Source: CAZMGY01 sp964565945 [NCBI: uncultured bacterium] (GTDB lineage: Bacteria > GCA-001730085). From it: a stretch of DNA of 64,000 bases. Location of the stretch: contig CAZMGY010000019.1 in the NCBI GenBank assembly GCA_964565945.1, positions 1-64,000 of the forward strand, written 5' to 3'. Positions 33,966 to 41,746 of the stretch are shown in pieces. The position numbers and the translations under genes were made by a program. Within the stretch, counting starts at the first letter, position 1. Each line of letters starts with the position of its first letter. The notes under the pieces are model-generated. The model worked only from the letters and a program-made list of their open reading frames with translations, had not been told where the DNA came from and did no database searches.

Positions 33966-35183
33966 ATGACAGAAAATGTTAGAGCGGAACGTTTGACTCA
34001 AAGCCAAGAATTGGCTCTTTTGCGTCGTATGGCTCAGATAATGATTGAAGAGCTGGACTTGGATCGGGTTCTTAAGGAGGTTGTTGCACTTATCAGTGAG
34101 GCGACCTTGGCAGATTCTGTTTTTATTTATTTGTTTGACCTCAAAAAAGAACATCTTTTGCTCAAGGCTTCCAAGACACCTCACGAGGGCGAGCTAGGGC
34201 ACGTTGCCCTTAAAATTGGTGAAGGAATTACTGGTTGGACTGCCGAGCGTAATGAAAAAGTTATGATTACGAAAAATGCTTACGAAGATAACCGATTCAA
34301 AGAGTTTTCGGTTTTGCCCGAAGACAGGTTTGAATCTTTTTTAGCGTTGCCTATTGTTTACAAAGACGATCCGATTGGTGTTGTTAATATTCAAAATAAA
34401 GAAATCAAGCGCTTTTCTAAGCGTATGGTTCAATTGCTTGAAACCATTGCGTGCAATGTGGCTGGTTTGATTGAAAACGCCCGTTTGTACGAAGAAACCA
34501 AAAAGAAAATGCAGCGCTTTGAGAGTTTGGTTCGAATCAGTACGTCGATCACATCTGAGCAATTGCTGGAGGGTATTTTGCAGACTGTTGTCGAAGTTAC
34601 GGCCCAGCTACTTAATTCTAAAATCTGTTCGCTCATGTTAGTTAGCGAAGACAAGAATGTCTTGGAAATTAAGGCGTCCCAAAGCTTAAGTGAGGAGTAT
34701 GTCGATAAGCCCTCTGTTGATATTCATAATAGTTTGAGTGGAGATGTAGTGAAGTCTCAAAAAGCTGTGGTGATTTATGATGTGAAAAAAGATTTTCGTT
34801 ATCAGTTTGGTGAATTGGCCGTTAAAGAAAATTTAACCTCGTTATTGATTGTTCCTATGATACTTAAAAATGAGGTTATTGGCGTTTTGAATGTTTATAC
34901 ACAAACGTATTATCACTTTGGTCAGGAAGAGATTGATACTTTGCAGATCATTGCTAATCAAGCCGCTGCGACGATCGATAATCGGCACTTAATGGAAGAA
35001 AATATCAAAACTCGTGAAGCTCTGAAAACGCTTAAGTTGGTCGAAAGAGCTAAGGGGATTGTGATGAAGCGTAATCAGATTGATGAGGACACGGCTTATC
35101 GTCTTATCCGTAAGAAAAGTATGGACGCCTGTCGTTCCATGAAAGAAATCTCAGAAGCTATTATCCTAACAGAAACTATTTAA
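33966..35183 (+). CDS. GAF-GAF-ANTAR regulatory protein
   Basis: Two GAF sensor domains (about residues 20-170 and 190-340) are followed by a short helix and a C-terminal ANTAR domain (~345-405: VERAKGIVMKRNQIDEDTAYRLIRKKSMD). ANTAR domains bind paired RNA hairpins and prevent transcription termination. The GAF ligand is unknown. It starts 13 bases after folK, so it shares the folate operon. It has no kinase or receiver domain, so it should sense a small molecule or a redox signal directly. Confidence 0.88.
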   Translation: MTENVRAERLTQSQELALLRRMAQIMIEELDLDRVLKEVVALISEATLADSVFIYLFDLKKEHLLLKASKTPHEGELGHVALKIGEGITGWTAERNEKVMITKNAYEDNRFKEFSVLPEDRFESFLALPIVYKDDPIGVVNIQNKEIKRFSKRMVQLLETIACNVAGLIENARLYEETKKKMQRFESLVRISTSITSEQLLEGILQTVVEVTAQLLNSKICSLMLVSEDKNVLEIKASQSLSEEYVDKPSVDIHNSLSGDVVKSQKAVVIYDVKKDFRYQFGELAVKENLTSLLIVPMILKNEVIGVLNVYTQTYYHFGQEEIDTLQIIANQAAATIDNRHLMEENIKTREALKTLKLVERAKGIVMKRNQIDEDTAYRLIRKKSMDACRSMKEISEAIILTETI

Positions 35184-35212
35184 TTCTAATTTAATAATTT
35201 TTAATTGTTATA

Positions 35213-35233
35213 AATAAATTTTCTGAATTTATT
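35213..35233. terminator. AT-rich hairpin after the GAF-ANTAR gene
   Basis: AATAAATT (35213-35220), loop TTCTG and AATTTATT (35226-35233) form a perfect 8-bp stem about 30 bases after the stop codon. It is AT-only and followed by few T, so it would be a weak terminator. Confidence 0.3.
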
Positions 35234-35312
35234 GTTCAAGATGAATATCTTAGGGACTGCCCTCACATCCAAAACTGGCTTGTTATATTTCGTTTTTGTT
35301 TGAAAAGAGTGA

Positions 35313-35342
35313 TTGCCAAAGGTAAGGAGATTCCGTTATAAT
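35313..35342 (+). promoter_or_regulatory. Promoter of secG
   Basis: TTGCCA (35313-35318), 18 bases and a consensus TATAAT (35337-35342) lie about 80 bases before secG. Confidence 0.65.
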
Positions 35343-35419
35343 AAGGGCTTTGATTTTAGAGATTTTTTTGCTTTAATGATTAGCAAGAGGGTTGTGTAAC
35401 ATTTCGAGGAGAGAAGAAA

Positions 35420-36031
35420 ATGTCTCTGATTATTTCTATTTTTCATGTGGTTGCAGGGTTAACCTTAATTTTGGTTGTATTGCTTCAGGCTGGTAAAGAT
35501 TCTGGTTTGGCTGGAGCTTTTGGTGCTGGCGGTGGAGGGGGAGCCAGTGACAGTGTTTTTGGAGCTCAGTCCAACACCTTTTTAAATAAATTTACTAGCG
35601 GGATGGCAATTTTGTTCATGGTGACGTCGCTTGTTTTAGCGATTCTTTCATCTCGGGAAAATCGTTCTTTGGTGATGAAGCAAAAAACCGAAGCTCCTCA
35701 ACAAGCTGTGGCTGATCAATCTGGCTTGGCTAGTGCCGTGGCTGAGGTTAAAGACTCTGTTGTCGATCCAGTTGAGGAAAGTGTTCAAAAGGTTCAGTCG
35801 GCTGTTGAGGACGTCGCTCAAGATGTGACCACACAGGTGGTTCAAGCGGTCAATCAAACGGTAGAGGACGTGGAAACTAAGGCACAGGACGTGGTTGCCA
35901 AAACCGAAGCCTTGACTCTTGAAAAACTTGAGCAAGAAGTGGCCGAAGCGGTTAAAGCAGCGGAAGCGCTTGTGGCCTCGGTTAGTTCTTCTGAAGACAA
36001 GTCAGGGCCCTCTCAAAATCAAGTGACATAA
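35420..36031 (+). CDS. secG: Protein translocase subunit SecG with a long C-terminal extension
   Basis: SecG is the small membrane partner of SecYE. Residues 1-78 are canonical: helix 1 (SIFHVVAGLTLILVVLLQ), the Gly-rich loop GKDSGLAGAFGAGGGGGASD, FLNKFT and helix 2. An unusual ~125-residue tail follows, rich in Val, Ala, Glu and Gln with repeated short helices (SVQKVQSAVEDVAQDV; QTVEDVETKAQDVV). Most SecG proteins lack such a tail. A strong SD (GAGGAGAG) precedes the ATG. Confidence 0.9.
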   Translation: MSLIISIFHVVAGLTLILVVLLQAGKDSGLAGAFGAGGGGGASDSVFGAQSNTFLNKFTSGMAILFMVTSLVLAILSSRENRSLVMKQKTEAPQQAVADQSGLASAVAEVKDSVVDPVEESVQKVQSAVEDVAQDVTTQVVQAVNQTVEDVETKAQDVVAKTEALTLEKLEQEVAEAVKAAEALVASVSSSEDKSGPSQNQVT

Positions 36032-36046
36032 TCAAGGCTGGTTTTT

Positions 36047-37291
36047 ATGCAACAGCCCCAGCGAATGTGCGAGGTCTTTCTTAATGGCAACTTCTTTGCT
36101 TTTTGGCTAGGTCAAATTGTGGCTCAGTTTGGGGAAAAATTAACCCAAATGGCTCTGGTTGGTTTAATTTATGAACAAGTGTCTTTTTCGACACAAGATA
36201 TGTCGCTATTGATGATTTTTATGATTTTGCCTGTCTTTTTGTTCAATCCAATTGCTGGTATTTGTGTTGATTTGTGGGATCGTAAGCGGACAATGATTTG
36301 GTCGGATCTTGGTCGAGCTGTCTTGCTATTGCTTTTACCCTTGGTTTTATATGCGTTTCCACCTGAAGGGCCTTGGGGTTTGTTTCCTATTTATATTATG
36401 GTTTTTGCTATTTTTTCTGTGGCGCGTTTTTTTATTCCTGCGAAGTCGGCCATTATTCCCGAGATCATGGATTTTCAAGATTTGCGCACGGCTAATTCGA
36501 TATCGGCCACGAGTAAAATGATTGCCATACTCTTGGGTGTTCTTGGTGGAGGAACAATTGTGGTTTGGGTGGGGGCTGAGGTGTGTTTCTACATTAATGG
36601 AGTGTGTTTTATTGTTTCGGCAATATCTCTGGCGTTTATTCGTCGTAAACATCGCGTGGAGTGTCCCGAGCCTACGTTGTTTCAAAATAAGCCAGGTAAA
36701 GTTTGGCATGAGTTCAGGGTTGGTTTGAAGGAATTATGGCATAATCCCGATGTTTTGTATTTGGTGAAATTGATTTCGGTGATTATGTTTTCGGGAGGCG
36801 CCACTTTTGTTGTGTTTCCTGTTTTCGTGCATGAGCATTTTGGAGTGATGACGCATGGGCTTAGCATTTTGATTACAGCTTTAGGTGGAGGCCTTTTTAT
36901 TGGTGCCATCATCTTAGGGCGAATGAAGGGGCTGTCGAATAATCGTATGTTATTGTCTTGGAGTATGGCTCTCGTGATAGTCTTTTTTGGCTTTTTGGTG
37001 ATGATCAAATCATTTTATTTGGCTGTTCTCCTTATGTTTTTTATTGGATTTATTGGTGTGCCTATTGCCATTTGCACCGAAACAATGATTCATGAGTTTG
37101 TTGAGCAGCATAAGATCGGTCGAATTTATTCGGCCATGGAAGTGGTGATTCATGCGGTATTTCTTGTTTCGATGACAATTGCTGGTTATTTGGGGAAATT
37201 TGTCGAATCAGGAGCTGTTCTTATGATCAATACTGTGTTGACGGGGGTGTTGTTTTTGGCAATGTTCCCTTTACATCGAGAAGTTTCATGA
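36047..37291 (+). CDS. MFS transporter (LplT/MFS_3-like)
   Basis: The 414-residue protein has about 12 hydrophobic helices and the MFS loop 2-3 motif in variant form (DLWDRKRTMIWSD). The overall pattern (FAFWLGQIVAQFGEKLTQMAL ... SVARFFIPAKSAIIPEI) resembles lysophospholipid transporter and MFS_3-type proteins. Its stop overlaps the start of a glycolipid-type glycosyltransferase (ATGA), so a role in lipid movement is reasonable but unproven. The substrate is unknown. Confidence 0.8.
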   Translation: MQQPQRMCEVFLNGNFFAFWLGQIVAQFGEKLTQMALVGLIYEQVSFSTQDMSLLMIFMILPVFLFNPIAGICVDLWDRKRTMIWSDLGRAVLLLLLPLVLYAFPPEGPWGLFPIYIMVFAIFSVARFFIPAKSAIIPEIMDFQDLRTANSISATSKMIAILLGVLGGGTIVVWVGAEVCFYINGVCFIVSAISLAFIRRKHRVECPEPTLFQNKPGKVWHEFRVGLKELWHNPDVLYLVKLISVIMFSGGATFVVFPVFVHEHFGVMTHGLSILITALGGGLFIGAIILGRMKGLSNNRMLLSWSMALVIVFFGFLVMIKSFYLAVLLMFFIGFIGVPIAICTETMIHEFVEQHKIGRIYSAMEVVIHAVFLVSMTIAGYLGKFVESGAVLMINTVLTGVLFLAMFPLHREVS

Positions 37292-38391
37292 AGGTTTTAA
37301 TTCTGTCGATTTCCGATTTTTCTGGACACCGTTCGGTTGCGGATGCGATTGAACAAGAGTTGCGTTCTGCTGATCCTTCGATCGTTGTGTGCAACGAGAA
37401 TTTTTTTCATTATTTACCCCAATCTTTTGTGCGCAAAATTGATGCCATCTATTATGCTATGCTCGATAAAAAGCCTGCTTTATGGCATGGCTTGCGTGAG
37501 AATAAATGGCTGGCCTTATGGATCAAAGTTTTGCAAGTGATTTTTTATTTGGTCAGTGGTATGAAGATTTACCGTAAACTTATTAAGGAGTTTAAGCCTG
37601 ATTATATTATTTGTACACAGGCCTACCCTTGCAATGTGATGGGCTATAATCGTCGTTTGTGGAGGCAACCTTATCGTTTAGGAGCTGTGATTACCGATTA
37701 CAATATGAATGCCTATTGGCTTAATCCTTACGTTGATGATTATTTTTTAGCTTCGCAACAGATGAAAAAGGAGCTTGAGCTCAAAGTGTCTGCCAAAGTA
37801 AATCTTCATTCAATGGGAATTCCTATTCGTTCGATGTTTGCTAATTCCCGTGCGGTGGAGGACTTTTTCGAAAAAGACGTTTGGGATCCGCACTGTTTAA
37901 CTTTATTGATGATGGGAGGTTCTCTAGGGATGGGGGCCTATTTGAGCTGGCTGAACACCTTGTTGGCCGATGAGGCAGAGATTCGGGTGCTTGTGGTTAC
38001 GGGAAGAAATCAAAAGCTTCAGCAAGACATCGAACGTTATTATGGGCATGATAAACGTGTGCTAACTCTTGGTTTTATGGACCATATTGCTGAGCTCATG
38101 TGTGCGGCTCATGTGTTAGTCTCTAAACCTGGCGGTGTGACGATGGCCGAAGCTTTGGCGGTGGGGATTCCTATTGTTTCGATCAATCCCTTAGCTGGTC
38201 AAGAACAGGTTAATCAGGATTTTTTAAAAAATTATTATCATGTTGATGTGGCTTTGACTCCAAAAGATTTGCTGCTCTTATGTCGTCAAAAACGCTCTTA
38301 CTGGGTGCAACTAGCCAAACAAACGCATGAATTAGGTTTTCCGTTGGCCACACAGGATCTTGTGGCCTTCATTCTAAGTTCCTTAACTTAA
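37288..38391 (+). CDS. GT28-family glycosyltransferase (MGDG synthase/UgtP-like)
   Basis: This GT-B fold enzyme has an N-terminal MGDG_synth-type start (VLILSISDFSGHRSVADAI, where the usual G-x-G-H becomes F-S-G-H). TQAYPCNVMG and VITDYNMNAYWLNPYVDDYFLAS follow. The C-terminal donor site reads SKPGGVTMAEALAVGIPIV, typical of MurG/UgtP/MGDG synthases. It probably glycosylates diacylglycerol or a related lipid. It is translationally coupled to the MFS gene by a 4-base overlap. Confidence 0.85.
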   Translation: MKVLILSISDFSGHRSVADAIEQELRSADPSIVVCNENFFHYLPQSFVRKIDAIYYAMLDKKPALWHGLRENKWLALWIKVLQVIFYLVSGMKIYRKLIKEFKPDYIICTQAYPCNVMGYNRRLWRQPYRLGAVITDYNMNAYWLNPYVDDYFLASQQMKKELELKVSAKVNLHSMGIPIRSMFANSRAVEDFFEKDVWDPHCLTLLMMGGSLGMGAYLSWLNTLLADEAEIRVLVVTGRNQKLQQDIERYYGHDKRVLTLGFMDHIAELMCAAHVLVSKPGGVTMAEALAVGIPIVSINPLAGQEQVNQDFLKNYYHVDVALTPKDLLLLCRQKRSYWVQLAKQTHELGFPLATQDLVAFILSSLT

Positions 38392-38660
38392 ATAATATTT
38401 AATTTAGCCTACATTTGCCTTCTTTCATGACCTTTCAGCAGATTTTTTTATGATTCTTATAAGCAAAAGATTTTGGCGATTCACCAGAAAATATCTAAAA
38501 AGGATTATTTATCTTAATTGGAACTGGAATAGAGACATGTGTTCGCGCGATTTGTGCTTGAATGCACAGGTTCTGCTTGATGTGTTTGACACGCTTGGGC
38601 AATACACTTAGTTGGGTCAATCTAGTTTAAGACTTAGAAAAGAATAGTGAGATGGAAAAG
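38392..38660. other. Intergenic region, no supported gene
   Basis: About 270 bases follow the glycosyltransferase. A 53-codon ORF (38450-38611) exists, but it has no SD and no recognisable pattern. No terminator with a T-run is obvious. Confidence 0.4.
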
Positions 38661-38667
38661 AGGTGGA

Positions 38668-38697
38668 TTGACAGTAGAAAAAAGTGTGTGATACTAT
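38668..38697 (+). promoter_or_regulatory. Promoter of the small lipoprotein and OmpA-like gene
   Basis: TTGACA (38668-38673), 18 bases and TACTAT (38692-38697) lie 30 bases before the ATG of the small lipoprotein. Confidence 0.7.
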
Positions 38698-38727
38698 GAC
38701 CCTGTAGGGATTTTGGGGATTTAAACC

Positions 38728-38868
38728 ATGTTTAAAAAAGTGATATGTGCGAGTGTTTTTGTGTCTTCAGTGATTTGGGGGACAGGGTGTTCGGCGAAGC
38801 AAAATATGGTTTCGGAGTCCTTTCGTAAAATGGGTGAAGATATTTCTTGGTATTTTTCTAATGAGTAG
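38728..38868 (+). CDS. 46-residue putative lipoprotein
   Basis: This short ORF has a complete lipoprotein signal: MFKK, hydrophobic VICASVFVSSVIWG, then T-G-C at Cys21. The mature peptide is only 26 residues (SAKQNMVSESFRKMGEDISW then YFSNE). It has its own promoter and lies 26 bases upstream of the OmpA-like lipoprotein, so the two are probably co-transcribed. Its size recalls entericidin-like or Lpp-like small lipoproteins, but no family is recognised. Confidence 0.6.
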   Translation: MFKKVICASVFVSSVIWGTGCSAKQNMVSESFRKMGEDISWYFSNE

Positions 38869-38894
38869 CGATAATCGTTTTGAGGATGAGATTT

Positions 38895-39593
38895 ATGAAA
38901 AAATATATGAGGGCACTAACCGTACTTATGCCTTTGATGGTTATGGGGTGTTCAACAAATCGTTTAGGTGATCTTAAAAAGTCTCAGTACATTGAGCATT
39001 TGTCCAATCAGGGCGAAGAGATTATGGAGCAAATTGACCAAGTCTTATCCGAAAAAGAGCGTGCTGCTTTAGCTCTCAAGAAACAACTATTGGCCTTGCA
39101 GTCGCGTATCAAACAAAAGTATGGTGAGCATAACATTCGCATGAAACAAATTAAAGAGGGTTGGCAAGTAACCATTTTGGATCAAATCTTGTTTAATCCG
39201 GGCAGTGACCAGGTTAATTCTTTAGGTAGGAAAGTTTTGGAAAAAGTGGCTGATGTTGTCAAAACTACGCACAAAAAGATTCAGATCTCTGGTCACACCG
39301 ACAATGTTCCCGTTCAGAAAAGTAAGTATAAATACAAAAATAATTGGGATCTTTCGGTCAAACGTGCGCTATCTGTAGTGCATCTGTTTGAAGGTAAAGG
39401 TGTTGAGCCCAACAAAATATTTGCTGTTGGTTTTGGGGAGCATCGTCCGATAAGCTCGAATGCTACTGAAAAAGGACGTCACCAGAATCGCCGTGTTGAG
39501 ATTCTTATTTTGAATGAACTTGAGCGCATTAACTGGGCTGAAACTCCGAAACGAGCTCGAAAAGCCAAATCCAAAAAGTCTTACATCAAATAA
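38895..39593 (+). CDS. OmpA/MotB-domain lipoprotein (peptidoglycan-associated)
   Basis: The ATG at 38895 has GAGG nine bases upstream and gives a compact lipoprotein signal (MKKYMRALTVLMPLMVMGC, Cys19). A short coiled coil (~35-70) leads into an OmpA-C domain. The diaminopimelate-binding motif is ISGHTDNVPV ... NNWDLSVKRA, followed by VGFGEHRPISSN and GRHQNRRVEI. It should anchor the outer membrane to peptidoglycan. The very basic C-terminus (KRARKAKSKKSYIK) is unusual. Confidence 0.88.
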   Translation: MKKYMRALTVLMPLMVMGCSTNRLGDLKKSQYIEHLSNQGEEIMEQIDQVLSEKERAALALKKQLLALQSRIKQKYGEHNIRMKQIKEGWQVTILDQILFNPGSDQVNSLGRKVLEKVADVVKTTHKKIQISGHTDNVPVQKSKYKYKNNWDLSVKRALSVVHLFEGKGVEPNKIFAVGFGEHRPISSNATEKGRHQNRRVEILILNELERINWAETPKRARKAKSKKSYIK

Positions 39594-39696
39594 GTGGTTT
39601 TTTTCACGGCTTTCTTTATGTGTTAGTCTGGGTTTTTTTGCCGTGCATCGTGTCTGGTGCTATGGAATATAGGAGTTCTAGAAAGTGAGCCAAAAC

Positions 39697-39725
39697 TTGA
39701 CATCTGGTTGAAGCCTATATATACT
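39697..39725 (+). promoter_or_regulatory. Promoter of the sulfur-island regulator
   Basis: TTGACA (39697-39702), 17 bases and TATACT (39720-39725) form a near-consensus promoter, followed directly by an inverted repeat that covers the expected transcription start and the start codon. Confidence 0.8.
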
Positions 39726-39727
39726 AC

Positions 39728-39758
39728 ATACTTAATTAAATTACTAGGGATTAAGTAT
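39728..39758. promoter_or_regulatory. Inverted repeat ATACTTAAT-N13-ATTAAGTAT, probable Rrf2 operator
   Basis: The two 9-base arms (39728-39736 and 39750-39758) are exact reverse complements. The first begins just after the -10 box and the second includes the first two bases of the ATG at 39757. Rrf2 regulators bind AT-rich dyads at their own promoters, so autorepression is likely. Confidence 0.65.
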
Positions 39759-40188
39759 GAGATTGTCAGCCAAAATTGAATATTCGCTTAAAGCTATCAT
39801 GGCTTTGGCTCAGCTGTATGCTTCACAGAAACCTTTGAGTATGTCGAAAATTGCTGAGAAGCAAGGAGTTTCGAGTAAATTTTTGCTGCAATTAATGATA
39901 CGCATGAAGAATGCTAAAATAGTGACCAGTGTGCGTGGGGCGTCTGGGGGATATTATTTGCTCAAATCACCAGCCGAAATTTCGGTGGGAGAGGTGGTGG
40001 AGGCTGTTGACAGCACCGTGACAACCACGAGTTTGAAGCAAGAGCATTCGTTAAATATCGAAGAGAACGCCATCGTTCATTTTTGGGATAGGCTTAATGA
40101 AGGTGTTAAGGTTTGTTTAGAGCAGACGACGATTGAAGATCTGTTAAAAGATACTCAACAACAGGGCGTTTTGGTTTACTCTATTTAG
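39757..40188 (+). CDS. Rrf2-family transcriptional regulator (CymR-like)
   Basis: The 143-residue protein has the Rrf2 N-terminal winged helix (MRLSAKIEYSLKAIMALAQL; MSKIAEKQGVSSKFLLQLM; GASGGYYLLKSPAEISVGEV). It holds a single Cys, in VCLEQ, so it lacks the three cluster cysteines of IscR/NsrR. In that respect it resembles CymR, the cysteine-metabolism repressor of Firmicutes. It is the first gene of the sulfur island and most likely controls it in response to cysteine or O-acetylserine status; this is inference from position. Confidence 0.85.
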   Translation: MRLSAKIEYSLKAIMALAQLYASQKPLSMSKIAEKQGVSSKFLLQLMIRMKNAKIVTSVRGASGGYYLLKSPAEISVGEVVEAVDSTVTTTSLKQEHSLNIEENAIVHFWDRLNEGVKVCLEQTTIEDLLKDTQQQGVLVYSI

Positions 40189-40225
40189 TTTTGAGGGCAT
40201 TTTTTAGAAAGCGAGCAAAGTTTGT

Positions 40226-40444
40226 ATGGATTCGCGTAAGAAATCAATTGCTAAGACATTGACTTGGCGAGTAATTGCTATATTTATTACAATGATAGCT
40301 GTTTATATCTACAACAAAAATATTAAGGAGTCAGTTGTAGTTAGCTTAATGGCGAATAGTGTGAAGATGGTTTTGTATTATTTGCATGAACGCGTGTGGA
40401 ACAATGTGGGATTTGGTCGTAAACGTCCAGACTATGAGATTTAA
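40226..40444 (+). CDS. DUF2061 small membrane protein
   Basis: The 72-residue protein has the DUF2061 pattern (KSIAKTLTWRVIAIFITMI ... LMANSVKMVLYYLHERVWNN) with two short membrane segments. Nothing is known of its activity. Its place between an Rrf2 regulator and cysK suggests a link to sulfate assimilation, for example in membrane transport. Confidence 0.85.
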   Translation: MDSRKKSIAKTLTWRVIAIFITMIAVYIYNKNIKESVVVSLMANSVKMVLYYLHERVWNNVGFGRKRPDYEI

Positions 40445-40459
40445 GGAGGGCTTTAAGAT

Positions 40460-41380
40460 ATGGCTAAGATAGCACAAGATATGACCGAACTTGTTGGAGG
40501 GACACCTCTGGTACGATTGAATCGTTTGTCTGATGGTCATGCCACAGTTCTTGCGAAATTGGAGTTTTTTAATCCTGCAGGGTCTGTGAAAGATCGTATT
40601 GGCTTTTATATGTTGCGTGTCGCTGCCGACGAAGGTTTGATCAGAGAAGGTTCATTGATTGTTGAACCGACAAGTGGTAACACAGGCATTGCTTTAGCGT
40701 GGGTGGCGGCAGTCAAAGGTTATCGTCTGATTTTAACGATGCCAGAATCGATGAGTCGCGAGCGTGTGGCTATGTTGGAGGCCTTAGGTGCGGAAGTGCG
40801 ACTAACGCCAGCCCACTTGGGCATGTCGGGAGCGATTGAAGAGGCTCAAGAGATTTTGAAGGATAATCCTGGAGCTTTTATGCCTCAGCAGTTTAGCAAT
40901 GCTAACAACCCAGACATTCATCGTAAAACCACTGCCGAAGAGGTGTGGAACGATACGGATGGTGAGGTAGACATTTTTGTGGCAGGTGTTGGAACCGGAG
41001 GAACGATTACGGGTGTGGGTGAGGTTCTTAAGGATCGTAAGTCCGATGTGAAAATTGTGGCAGTGGAGCCAGATGATTCCCCTGTGTTGTCTGGTGGAGA
41101 ACCTGGACCGCATATAATTCAAGGGATTGGCGCTGGTTTTGTTCCAGATAACCTTAATCGTGACATACTTGATCAGATATTTCGTGTGACGAATGAGCAG
41201 GCCAAAGAGACGGTGGTCGCTTTGGCACGCAAAGAAGGTATTTTTTCTGGGATTTCGAGTGGAGCCAATGTGTATGCAGCTTTGCAGTTGGCGCAGCTAC
41301 CAGAGAATAAAGGCAAGACAATTGTTGTGATTGTGTGCGACTTAGGGGATCGTTACTTGAGTACTCAAGTATTTGAGTAA
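40460..41380 (+). CDS. cysK: Cysteine synthase (O-acetylserine sulfhydrylase)
   Basis: This PLP enzyme makes cysteine from O-acetylserine and sulfide. The PLP lysine lies in [11 protein letters not shown], the substrate loop is [12 protein letters not shown], and [15 protein letters not shown] binds the phosphate. At 306 residues it has normal length. GGAGGG precedes the ATG. The gene is followed by a carrier-protein/MetY homocysteine pathway, so the organism appears to have separate cysteine and homocysteine branches. Confidence 0.93.
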   Translation: MAKIAQDMTELVGGTPLVRLNRLSDGHATVLAKLEFFNPAGSVKDRIGFYMLRVAADEGLIREGSLIVEPTSGNTGIALAWVAAVKGYRLILTMPESMSRERVAMLEALGAEVRLTPAHLGMSGAIEEAQEILKDNPGAFMPQQFSNANNPDIHRKTTAEEVWNDTDGEVDIFVAGVGTGGTITGVGEVLKDRKSDVKIVAVEPDDSPVLSGGEPGPHIIQGIGAGFVPDNLNRDILDQIFRVTNEQAKETVVALARKEGIFSGISSGANVYAALQLAQLPENKGKTIVVIVCDLGDRYLSTQVFE

Positions 41381-41401
41381 TCTAACTAAGAGGAGAACGC
41401 A

Positions 41402-41617
41402 ATGGACATATCGATCAATGGCAAGACAAAGAGTTTTGAAGAAGCAAGTTTGACAGTGACCGAATTATTTGAAAAAGAGAACGTCCAAATGCCTGAAATG
41501 GTGTCCCTTGAAGTCAACGGGGAATTTTTGGATCGAGAGGCTTTTGAGGCCACCATTGTGAAGGATGGGGATAAAGTCGAGTTTTTGTATTTTATGGGTG
41601 GCGGGAATCTAAAGTAA
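41402..41617 (+). CDS. ThiS/MoaD-type sulfur carrier, HcyS-like
   Basis: The 71-residue beta-grasp protein starts MDISINGKTKSFEEASLTV and ends FLYFMGGGNLK. Ubiquitin-like carriers act through a C-terminal Gly-Gly, but here extra residues (G-N-L-K or N-L-K) follow the glycines. In Wolinella succinogenes the homologous HcyS is made with a C-terminal Ala that a JAMM protease removes before adenylation. A JAMM gene lies 2.3 kb downstream. The setting (metY, E1, sir) argues for homocysteine synthesis and against thiamine or Moco synthesis. SD GAGGAG precedes the ATG. Confidence 0.85.
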   Translation: MDISINGKTKSFEEASLTVTELFEKENVQMPEMVSLEVNGEFLDREAFEATIVKDGDKVEFLYFMGGGNLK

Positions 41618-41633
41618 ATGAAAGAAGTTCGAT

Positions 41634-41664
41634 ATGGATCTCGCGAGCAAGTCGCGAGATGACG
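41634..41664. repeat. Palindromic repeat element 1
   Basis: ATCTCGCGA-gcaag-TCGCGAGAT (41638-41660) is a perfect 9-bp hairpin flanked by tgg and gacg. It shares this layout (GGATC...loop...GATGACG) with four other elements in the sulfur island. It lies between the carrier gene and metY. Confidence 0.85.
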
Positions 41665-41746
41665 CAAGGCAGGACATTAAGTTGATGGACAAGCAACAAA
41701 GTTGATCCTGCTTACGAAGTGGAAGGGCTATGAGGAGAAAAGAATC

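Noticed and set aside
35184-35419. Two adjacent hairpins after the ANTAR gene as an ANTAR target
   Set aside because: The loops are five and four bases and lack the hexanucleotide A-x-x-G pattern of known ANTAR RNA sites.
38450-38611. 53-codon ORF after the glycosyltransferase
   Set aside because: There is no SD, no signal or motif and a low-complexity start; it is likely chance.
41402-41617. Reading the carrier as ThiS of thiamine synthesis or MoaD of molybdopterin synthesis
   Set aside because: No thi or moa gene is nearby, the C-terminus is blocked after the glycines, and metY, E1, JAMM and sir surround it.
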